Assembly (NCBI GenBank): GCA_007570915.1
Contig: RKSK01000053.1
Coordinates: forward strand, 1 to 10,877
From: Cenarchaeum sp.
GTDB lineage: Archaea > Thermoproteota > Nitrososphaeria > Nitrososphaerales > Nitrosopumilaceae
Direction: 5' to 3'
DNA length: 10,877 nucleotides
A program made the position numbers and the translations under genes. Positions 5,544 to 10,877 of this stretch are shown in pieces. How positions within the stretch are numbered: position 1 is the first letter of the stretch; the number at the start of each line of letters is the position of its first letter. The notes under the pieces are model-generated. The model ran no database searches and was not told the origin of the DNA. It was given only the letters and a program-made list of their open reading frames with translations.

Positions 5544-7109
5544 CTAGTACATCGTCCTGACCTTTCTCCACGGCGTCTTTTCGTCCTGGACCCAGAGGAA
5601 CTTGCGCTGCAGGGCCGCCGTGTAGACCTTTTCCCAGCTCGCGCCGACCTCGTCTATCCACGCCTTGAAGACGCGCGGGTCGACATAGTTGCGCAGCGAC
5701 GTGCCGAGGTTGTAGTCGCTCGTCCTCTGGGCCAGGTCGAGCTGCATCTTCAGGCGCTCGACCCTCTCGGCCTTTCTCTCGGCCTGCTTGGGCGTCTTTG
5801 TGGGGCTCGCCCTGGCCTTTTTGAGGGCCTCGCGCTTTTTCTCCAGGGACCGCTCGAACGTCTTTGGTATGGTCCTCTTGTGGTTTAGCATCTTTGCGGC
5901 CTCGAGGTTTGCGAGCTTGGCGTGGTAGATCTTTGCGTTTGCCGACCTCGTGCGCACGCCGGAGTGGGCCGAGAGGTAGGCGTTGACGATGTTGGACCCG
6001 AGGTACGTCCTGAAGACCTTGGCCGAGACGCCCTTGACTATCCCCGAGAGGTAGGCGTTTACGGTCCTCGACGTTATCCCCTCGAATATCTCCTCGTCGT
6101 CGGCCTTGCCCTCCATGAGGGCCCTGAGGTTGTCGCGGAACTGCGTGTCATCGCCGACCTTGAGCGTCTCCGTCCACCTCACGCTGTCCTTGCCGAGAAA
6201 GTCAAACTCTATGGCGTCGGGCGTCACCTTGACGTGCTCGCTCCTCAGCGTCGTAGCGCCGACGGTGTCGGCCTCGTCGGAGTCCTTTTCGTCGCCGACC
6301 CTCATCGCCGTGCGGTATATGAGGTAGCAGACAGTCGCGACGTTGCGCCTGCGCTCGTCGCGGCTCGCCATGTCGGCGACCATCCTCTTTTTCACGGCGC
6401 CTATCTTGCCGGAGAGCCTGACGGCCTTGTCGTACTTTGCCCTGTCGCGGTCCTGCTTGAGGGAGACCGTGTCGGCAAACCAGATGTACTTTGCCTTTTT
6501 TGTGAGCCCGTCGGTCCAGCACGCGAGCCATATCGCGTCTGGCTTGCATACTATCTCCTTCCAGTCGCCGGGGGGGCGCCTTGCCCCCCTGCCGAGGTTT
6601 AGCGTGACGTCCGAGTGCCTGATCGCCGACTTCCACTTGCCCCTGAACGGGTGCTCGCCGCGGCCGATGAATATGCCCGGCGGCTCGGCCATGTAGTTGC
6701 CGACGTCGACCTCCTTGCCGTCAAGGGTCGCCCTGCCGTATTTCGCCTTTAGCCCCTCGCGCATCTCCTTCCTGCGCCTCGCGAGGTCCTTGCGCTCCTC
6801 CTTTGTCATGCGCTCGCGCGCCTCGCGCTCGGCGTCGACGACCCTGTACGCGGCCCCAAAGTCAATGTCCGAGTAGGATATCCCAGAGTACTCCTTGCCG
6901 AGCTCGCGCGCAAAGTCTGCGACAAAGTTTTTCTGGAAGACGGCGTCCTGGACGTACGGCGTGTCCTTTTTTTTCGCCCACTGGTAGGCCATCTCCTCGG
7001 CGAGGAGGCCCGGCCTCACCTCCTTGCCGCGAACCCTGACGGTGATGCCCCTCGTCTCGTACGCGGGCGGAAAGATTATGCCATTGTGCTCAAGCGTCTT
7101 CCATGCCGT
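5544..7109 (-). CDS. DNA topoisomerase type IB (eukaryote-like)
   Basis: Relaxes positive and negative supercoils by a transient 3'-phosphotyrosine nick. The 521-residue reading covers the N-terminal core (WKTLEHNGIIFPP, KKKDTPYVQDAVFQKNF, NYMAEPPGIFIGRGEHPFRGKWK), the catalytic core and a short linker coiled coil (about 415-460). Catalytic residues can be placed by alignment to human TOP1: R270 in TAMRVGDEKD, K307 in FLGKDSVRW, R367 in KVFRTYL, H410 in LNHKRTIPKTF, and the active-site tyrosine Y475 in SLRNYVDPR. Among archaea this enzyme marks Thaumarchaeota and relatives. The start is abnormal. The conserved N-terminus reaches codon 7107-7109, which is ACG, and no ATG, GTG or TTG occurs in frame between it and the upstream stop near 7228. 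The first conventional start, GTG 7019, would remove 30 conserved residues. I place the start at the ACG, where relatives have Met, but ATC at 7130 or a sequence error are alternatives. Confidence 0.92.
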   Translation of the reverse strand, partial: TAWKTLEHNGIIFPPAYETRGITVRVRGKEVRPGLLAEEMAYQWAKKKDTPYVQDAVFQKNFVADFARELGKEYSGISYSDIDFGAAYRVVDAEREARERMTKEERKDLARRRKEMREGLKAKYGRATLDGKEVDVGNYMAEPPGIFIGRGEHPFRGKWKSAIRHSDVTLNLGRGARRPPGDWKEIVCKPDAIWLACWTDGLTKKAKYIWFADTVSLKQDRDRAKYDKAVRLSGKIGAVKKRMVADMASRDERRRNVATVCYLIYRTAMRVGDEKDSDEADTVGATTLRSEHVKVTPDAIEFDFLGKDSVRWTETLKVGDDTQFRDNLRALMEGKADDEEIFEGITSRTVNAYLSGIVKGVSAKVFRTYLGSNIVNAYLSAHSGVRTRSANAKIYHAKLANLEAAKMLNHKRTIPKTFERSLEKKREALKKARASPTKTPKQAERKAERVERLKMQLDLAQRTSDYNLGTSLRNYVDPRVFKAWIDEVGASWEKVYTAALQRKFLWVQDEKTPWRKVRTMY

Positions 7110-7147
7110 GCCCTCTCGCCCCCCGCCGATACGGCGCCGCGCGGCGG

Positions 7148-7171
7148 CGCGTATATCAACATAGCTATACC
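7148..7171 (-). promoter_or_regulatory. Possible TATA region of the topoisomerase IB gene
   Basis: Two AT-rich motifs on the minus strand, TATAGCTAT and GATATAC, are the only TATA candidates near this start. The nearer is about 43 nt before the ACG at 7109 and 22 nt before an in-frame ATC at 7130, so the spacing does not settle the start and this mRNA may carry a short leader. Confidence 0.35.
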
Positions 7172-7367
7172 GACGAGCAAAAGCCCGTGCAGCTTTTTTG
7201 CGGCTCCCCGCGCGCGGCTGGCATGATCGACCTTTTCACCGACCACGGCGCTCCCCTGCTCCCCGCCATGTCCCTGGCCGTCTGCATCTACTCCGCCCTT
7301 GCTTTCGCCCGCGCTATCTGTGGCCTGCCAGGGCTGCTCCCTAATCGGTCTGTTTGGGTTCGGCGCG

Positions 7368-7447
7368 GGCGCCGGGGCCTACTTTTGGGAAGCGCACCTA
7401 TAGATCTGTCTAGCCCGGATCAGGCGCCGGGGTCTACATTTGGGAAG
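7368..7447 (+). repeat. Imperfect 25-bp direct repeat
   Basis: Copies at 7368-7392 and 7423-7447 match at 23 of 25 positions with a start-to-start distance of 55 nt. Each, in its own frame, encodes a short Gly/Ala run followed by Tyr-x-Trp-Glu (GAGAYFWE and GAGVYIWE) and then soon a stop. This looks like a partial duplication of a gene end, or a small decayed element. Confidence 0.7.
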
Positions 7448-7492
7448 TGTGATGACGTGCCCTTCGTCGGTCTTTTGGCGCAAGCGCCTGCG

Positions 7493-7723
7493 CTAGCGCC
7501 CACCACGCGCGCTTGCCTGGCCTTGCCCTTGCCGCGCCTCGCGGCTCGCCTGCGCGCTGCCTTGGCTCTCACGGCGCCCCTCACGGCGCCCCTCACGGCG
7601 CCCCTCACGGCGCCCCTCACGGCGCCCCTCACGGAGGCGCTGATCCTTGCGCGTTTCGGCTATAAAATGCGGATCTTTTGGCCAAAATTCGACATTTAGG
7701 CACGGTTTGAGGGATTTATTCAC
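7493..7723 (-). CDS. Doubtful small ORF reading through the 12-bp repeat
   Basis: A 76-residue frame starts at GTG 7723 with MNKSLKPCLNVEFWPKDPHFIAE, a balanced, less GC-rich sequence. It then becomes GRRE repeats across the tandem array and ends in Ala/Gln/Arg-rich sequence. The near-palindromic TATA at 7743-7750 lies about 24 nt upstream of this GTG, so it could serve both directions. Against it: the C-terminal half is low complexity and several other frames are open over the same repeat. I recognise no family. Listed as a candidate only. Confidence 0.2.
   Translation of the reverse strand: MNKSLKPCLNVEFWPKDPHFIAETRKDQRLREGRREGRREGRREGRREGRRESQGSAQASREARQGQGQASARGGR
7569..7634 (+). repeat. 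12-bp tandem repeat, five copies plus a partial one
   Basis: The unit TCACGGCGCCCC occurs five times without a mismatch from 7569 to 7628, followed by a partial copy TCACGG. Because 12 is a multiple of three and the unit has no stop in the frames concerned, it keeps spurious frames open on both strands (TAPL on plus, GRRE or RGAV on minus). Copy number is likely to vary between strains. Confidence 0.92.
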
Positions 7724-7742
7724 AGGCTCCTGATTCCCAAAC

Positions 7743-7750
7743 CTTTAAGT
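7743..7750 (+). promoter_or_regulatory. TATA box of the HYR surface protein gene
   Basis: CTTTAAGT is centred about 28 nt before ATG 7775, which it supports as the start. The core is nearly palindromic. Confidence 0.6.
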
Positions 7751-7774
7751 AGCCCGAGTCTGGTGCGCGGCGCG

Positions 7775-10700
7775 ATGGCGCGCGAGCACGCGATGGCCCT
7801 TGCCGTGATCGTCGCCATAGCGTTCTTTGCGCCCGCGGGTGCGCTCTCACAGTTTACAATGGACGACGACGCCGGGACGCTCGCCTTGCCCCACACCGCC
7901 ACGCCGGGGCAGGCCACCGTGGACGAGGAGATCGAGGAGCCGGGGGCGCCGCCGTGGGCCATAGTCCCCGAAGACCCGACGGTCGGCCACGTCGCCGTCG
8001 TAAACGAGCTAGAGGGCGCGCACAAGGACCTCACGGGGATAATGGAGGCGCAGGCCGCCGGAGACTACTCTACGCCGGACTACCCGTTCGTCATGGCGTA
8101 CGTCGACGAGGAGAACGAGGAGCTCGTCGTGATGATGCACGTCATGGCCGCGCTGGCCGGCATAGAGTACGAGGAGCGCGAGATCCAGGTGGCCCTGGAC
8201 ACAGAGGTCGACATAGAGATAAGGTACGGCACGGTGGAGCTCGACGCCACTCCCGTCCGGATAGAGTCGTGGAAGCAGTACTACCGTGCCAACTGCCTGC
8301 CCGCGTACAAGCCGGGCTACCAGACGGCCTGCCTGCTCTACGAGGGACACCTGCGCGAGAACGGCATTGACCCCTCCTCGCTGGGGACGCCGAGCGCGCC
8401 GCCGCCCGCGCTGTCGACGGCCGACCCGTGCGCGGAGAGCAGGACGTCGCTGGCCTGCCATTACTATAGCCTGTACAAGAGCAGGTGCCTTCCCACGGCG
8501 TCGACGAGCCGGTGCACGACGTACGCCACGCAGATCACGACGACGGGGTACGCGCTGCCGACGTCGCCAAACCCTGCCCCGGCCCCGGCGCCAAACCCTG
8601 CCCCGGCGCCCGCGCCGATAAACCCCGCCCCCGTCCCGGTCTCCGGGGCTGCCGTCTTCAGCGACGACTTTGAGTCCGGCCTCGCCTCCAAGTGGGTCGA
8701 GACCGGCGAGTTTGACTGGCGCGCCGACAGGTTTGACGAGCTGGAAGACCCTCCCTCGCACCCGTCATCCAACAGGGTCGCCGAGGCCGACGACTGCGAC
8801 CTAGGCTGCGTTCTGACCATGAGGAGCTTCCTAAACCTGTCGGGATACACGAGCGCGACCGTCGAGTTCTGGAGGTACATAGATGCCTCGCTGGACGTCG
8901 GCGAGTACCTCAGGGTCCAGGTCCACAGCGACGGCAGGTGGACGACGGCCTACTCGTGGGGGGGCGGGATAGGGGACGACGACGCCTGGCACAAGGAGTC
9001 GTACAGCCTCGACTCGCACCTGGCCGACGACTTCAAGGTGAGGTTTGTGGCGAAGATGGGCTCCCCCGGCGAGGAGGTGGCCATAGACGACGTTACCGTC
9101 CGTGGCGTGCGCCCGACCTCCTCGGACACGACTCCGCCCGTGGTCACCGTGCCAGCCGACATGGTGCGCACGGCCCCTTCCTCCGCAGGCGTGGCCGTCA
9201 CGTACACGGCCACGGCGCGCGACGGCGTGGACGGGGCGCTGACGCCGGCGTGCGCGCCGGCGAGCGGGAGCACCTTTCCCGTGGGGACTACGGCGGTGCG
9301 CTGCACGGCGACGGACGCGGCGCGCAACACGGGCAGCGCGTCGTTCAGGGTGACCGTCCGGACCTCCGACACGGCCCCGCCCGTGATCACGCTGCCCGCG
9401 GACATGACCGTCGCGGCCACGTCGGGGGCCGGCGCCAACGTCCCCTACACGGCCACGGCGCGCGACGCCGTCGACGGGAGCGTCGCGGCGTCGTGCTGGC
9501 CGCGGAGCGGGGACAGGTTCTTTGTCGGCGAGACCCGCGTCACCTGCAGGGCGTGGGACGCGGCCCGCAACCAGGCCAGGGCGTCGTTCACGGTCACCGT
9601 CACGCCGTTCGCGCCGGCGCCCGCGTCGGGGACGGCCGTCCTCTCGGAGGGCTTTGAGGGCGGCCTCTCGCGCTGGGTAGAGTCCGGCGAGCCGGACTGG
9701 CGGACCGGCACGCACGAGTGGTACTACAACCCTGACGGCACTAGCACGTCGGGCACGTCCAACGACGTGGCAAAGGCCGACGACTGCGACACGGGCTGCA
9801 CGCTCACGCTGGCGCGCCCCGTAAACCTCTCGGGCTACGCGGGCGCGACGCTCACGCTCTCGCGGTTCGTGGACAGGTCGCTGGACTCCGGCGAGTACCT
9901 CAGGGTCCAGGCGCACAAGGGCGGGTCGTGGTCCACGATATGGTCGTGGACGCAGGGCTCCGGCGACGACGGCGCGTGGCACCACGAGTCGTACAGCCTC
10001 TCGTCGTACCTCGTGCCGGACTTCAAGGTCAGGCTAGTGGCCAGGATGAGCTCGTCGAGCGAGGACGTGGGCGTGGACAACGTGGAGGTCAGGGCCACGG
10101 GGGGGACGAGGGCCGCGGACACGGCTCCGCCCGCCGTCACCGTGCCGGCCTCCATCTCGCGCACCGCGCCGACCGCGTCCGGAGTCGCCGTAACCTACGA
10201 GGCGTCGGCGCGCGACGCAGTCGACGGCTCGCTGGCTACGACGTGCTCCCCGGCCAGCGGGAGCACGTTTGCCGTGGGATCCGCGACCGTCACGTGCGAG
10301 GCGACCGACAACGCCGGCAACACGGGGAGGGCGTCGTTCACGGTGACCGTGAGCGTCCGCGACACTGCGCCGCCCGTGGTGACAGTTCCGTCGTCCATGA
10401 CGTACTCCGCAACGTCTCCCTCCGGCGCAGCCGTCACGTACATGCCCGAGCCCACGGCGCGCGACGCCGTCGACGGGGATATCGCCCCGTCCTGCACGCC
10501 CGCCAGCGGCAGCGCGTTCGCCGTGGGATCCGCTACCGTCACGTGCACGGCGACCGACAGCGCCGGCAACACGGCCAGGGCGTCGTTCACGGTCACCGTC
10601 TCGCCGTTCACGGACACCGCCGCCCCCGTGGTCGCCGCCCTGGACGTCCCTGCGGCCACGGCCTCGTCGTCGGCCGGCGCGGCCGTGACGTACGGCATGC

Positions 10701-10877
10701 CCAGGGTAACCGACAACGTCGACGCCTCCCTGACGCCGACGTGCTCCCCGGCCAGCGGCAGCACGTTCGCCGTGGGCGTCACCGCGGTCACGTGCGAGGC
10801 CACGGACGGCGCCGGCAACACGGGCAGCGTGACGTTCCCCGTCACGGTGAACCTGGAGGAGGGGTTCGGGTCAGGCC
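7775..10877 (+). CDS. Large secreted modular protein with jelly-roll (MAM-like) and HYR domains, partial at the 3' end
   Basis: The frame is open from ATG 7775 to the window end, giving at least 1034 residues. Residues 1-25 form a signal peptide (hydrophobic MALAVIVAIAFFAPAGA, cleavage near ALS-Q). Residues 26-264 are an unrecognised domain, acidic at first with paired cysteines later (about 173-250). A Pro-Ala-Asn linker spans 265-289. Then follow a jelly-roll/MAM-like unit (about 290-445), two HYR domains (451-531, 532-611), a second jelly-roll unit (about 618-775) and three HYR domains (781-861, 862-944, 945-1026); the last bases begin what looks like a third jelly-roll unit. HYR domains show DTAPPVVTVP, DAVDGS and the cysteine pair around PASGSTFAVG. 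The jelly-roll units share CDxGC, GEYLRVQ and DFKVR. Such extracellular arrays suggest adhesion to a surface, host or other cell. The anchor lies outside the window. Long antisense frames here are artefacts. Confidence 0.9.
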   Translation, partial: MAREHAMALAVIVAIAFFAPAGALSQFTMDDDAGTLALPHTATPGQATVDEEIEEPGAPPWAIVPEDPTVGHVAVVNELEGAHKDLTGIMEAQAAGDYSTPDYPFVMAYVDEENEELVVMMHVMAALAGIEYEEREIQVALDTEVDIEIRYGTVELDATPVRIESWKQYYRANCLPAYKPGYQTACLLYEGHLRENGIDPSSLGTPSAPPPALSTADPCAESRTSLACHYYSLYKSRCLPTASTSRCTTYATQITTTGYALPTSPNPAPAPAPNPAPAPAPINPAPVPVSGAAVFSDDFESGLASKWVETGEFDWRADRFDELEDPPSHPSSNRVAEADDCDLGCVLTMRSFLNLSGYTSATVEFWRYIDASLDVGEYLRVQVHSDGRWTTAYSWGGGIGDDDAWHKESYSLDSHLADDFKVRFVAKMGSPGEEVAIDDVTVRGVRPTSSDTTPPVVTVPADMVRTAPSSAGVAVTYTATARDGVDGALTPACAPASGSTFPVGTTAVRCTATDAARNTGSASFRVTVRTSDTAPPVITLPADMTVAATSGAGANVPYTATARDAVDGSVAASCWPRSGDRFFVGETRVTCRAWDAARNQARASFTVTVTPFAPAPASGTAVLSEGFEGGLSRWVESGEPDWRTGTHEWYYNPDGTSTSGTSNDVAKADDCDTGCTLTLARPVNLSGYAGATLTLSRFVDRSLDSGEYLRVQAHKGGSWSTIWSWTQGSGDDGAWHHESYSLSSYLVPDFKVRLVARMSSSSEDVGVDNVEVRATGGTRAADTAPPAVTVPASISRTAPTASGVAVTYEASARDAVDGSLATTCSPASGSTFAVGSATVTCEATDNAGNTGRASFTVTVSVRDTAPPVVTVPSSMTYSATSPSGAAVTYMPEPTARDAVDGDIAPSCTPASGSAFAVGSATVTCTATDSAGNTARASFTVTVSPFTDTAAPVVAALDVPAATASSSAGAAVTYGMPRVTDNVDASLTPTCSPASGSTFAVGVTAVTCEATDGAGNTGSVTFPVTVNLEEGFGSG
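8567..8614 (+). repeat. 24-bp tandem repeat encoding the Pro-Ala linker
   Basis: Two adjoining 24-nt copies (8567-8590 and 8591-8614), nearly identical, each encode PNPAPAPA, and a degenerate third follows (about 8615-8638). They form the flexible linker between the N-terminal domain and the adhesive modules of the surface protein. Confidence 0.8.
8642..9124 (+). other. Jelly-roll (MAM-like) module 1 of the surface protein
   Basis: Begins with AVFSDDFESGLASKWVETGEFDWR and ends with a likely calcium- or core-stabilising IDDVTVRG. It contains CDLGC, GEYLRVQVHSDGRW and the HKESYSLDSHLADDFKVRFVAKM strand region. The resemblance to MAM/jelly-roll lectin-like domains rests on pattern recognition only. 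Confidence 0.6.
9125..9610 (+). repeat. HYR domains 1 and 2
   Basis: Two HYR domains of about 81 residues each (boundary near 9368). Each starts with an Asp-Thr-x-Pro-Pro motif, has a central DGVDG or DAVDG, a cysteine pair flanking a Ser-Gly segment, and ends with ASFxVTV. The second is more divergent (ASCWPRSGDRFFVGETRVTC). Confidence 0.85.
9625..10116 (+). other. Jelly-roll (MAM-like) module 2 of the surface protein
   Basis: A diverged copy of module 1: VLSEGFEGGLSRWVESGEPDWR at the start, CDTGC, an exact GEYLRVQ, HHESYSLSSYLVPDFKVRLVARM and VDNVEVR at the end. Its presence between HYR blocks shows that the duplicated unit is a jelly-roll domain plus a variable number of HYR domains. Confidence 0.6.
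10117..10845 (+). repeat. HYR domains 3 to 5
   Basis: Three successive HYR domains with boundaries near 10359 and 10609. They are closer to one another than domains 1-2 are, with near-identical PASGSTFAVGSATVTC segments and long shared nucleotide stretches, which suggests recent duplication. After domain 5 the frame reads NLEEGFGSG, matching the start of the jelly-roll modules, just as the window ends. Confidence 0.85.

Larger units (their letters stand above)
7110..7774. other. Intergenic region between topoisomerase IB and the HYR surface protein genes
   Basis: This 665-nt divergent gap is less even in composition than its neighbours, with AT-rich islands at 7150-7200 and 7655-7750. It contains TATA-like bases at 7148-7171 that may drive the topoisomerase, an imperfect 25-bp direct repeat (7368-7392 and 7423-7447), a 12-bp tandem repeat (7569-7634), and the surface-protein TATA box. 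A plus frame from ATG 7223 to 7699 is open (158 residues, beginning MIDLFTDHGAPLLPAMSLAVCIYSALAF), but it becomes Leu/Arg/Ala-rich and then runs through the tandem repeat as TAPL units. I regard it as doubtful. No RNA gene was recognised. Confidence 0.5.

Noticed and set aside
5922..6602. Plus-strand frame of 226 codons opposite topoisomerase IB
   Set aside because: It is antisense to conserved catalytic residues, and its translation matches nothing.
7569..7634. CRISPR-like array
   Set aside because: Units are 12 bp and abut directly with no spacers, so this is a simple tandem repeat.
7223..7699. Plus-strand frame beginning MIDLFTDHGAPLLPAMSLAVCIYSALAF
   Set aside because: The start looks like a signal peptide, but the rest is Arg/Leu/Ala-rich, runs through the 12-bp repeat as TAPL units and crosses the 25-bp repeats in a different frame from their Trp-Glu motif. 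Kept only as a remark.
8009..8761. Antisense open frame of 250 codons opposite the N-terminal domain of the surface protein
   Set aside because: Arg/Val/Leu-rich with no motif; a shadow of high-GC codons on the sense strand.
8831..9985. Long antisense open frame (384 codons) opposite the surface-protein gene
   Set aside because: Its translation is Arg/Gly/Ala/Val-rich and mirrors the codon bias of the sense HYR and jelly-roll modules; the sense strand has recognisable domains throughout.

Overview
The window reads as high-GC DNA from an ammonia-oxidiser-type archaeon (Thaumarchaeota/Nitrososphaerota). The best marker is a gene for a eukaryote-like type IB DNA topoisomerase with all five catalytic residues, which among archaea is typical of this phylum. 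Supporting signs are an intron-bearing tRNA-Met, AT-rich TATA boxes about 22-28 nt before almost every start codon with no Shine-Dalgarno, and a B12-type radical SAM enzyme. High GC together with a huge HYR-domain surface protein would fit a host-associated relative of Cenarchaeum, but that placement is inference.

Layout. 1-357: GC-rich, no gene I can support. 358-1284 (+): a solitary beta-class DNA methyltransferase (TSPPY), convergent with 1336-2139 (-): an inositol monophosphatase/archaeal fructose-bisphosphatase family enzyme. 2238-2678 (+): a small membrane-anchored protein made largely of 11-residue charged coiled-coil repeats. 2832-3155 (+): a 107-residue protein of unknown function whose stop overlaps the stop of 3150-4733 (-): a radical SAM protein with an N-terminal B12-binding-like region. 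A compact divergent promoter (4734-4836) separates it from 4837-5388 (+): an unknown protein with a C-terminal membrane anchor. 5396-5490 (-): tRNA-Met with a 19-nt intron on the 5' side of the anticodon. 5544-7109 (-): topoisomerase IB. 7110-7774: a 665-nt gap with a 12-bp tandem repeat, a 25-bp imperfect direct repeat and only doubtful small ORFs. 7775-10877 (+), running off the edge: a secreted protein of at least 1034 residues with signal peptide, Cys-containing N-terminal domain, Pro-Ala linker, then jelly-roll (MAM-like) domains alternating with HYR domains.

The genes are mostly single transcription units rather than an operon, each with its own TATA box. No defence island, CRISPR, transposase or integrase was seen. 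The items most worth a second look are the topoisomerase gene, which has no ATG, GTG or TTG start available and carries ACG exactly where the family's ATG belongs; the modular surface protein cut by the window end; the off-centre tRNA intron; and the hendecad-repeat membrane protein.
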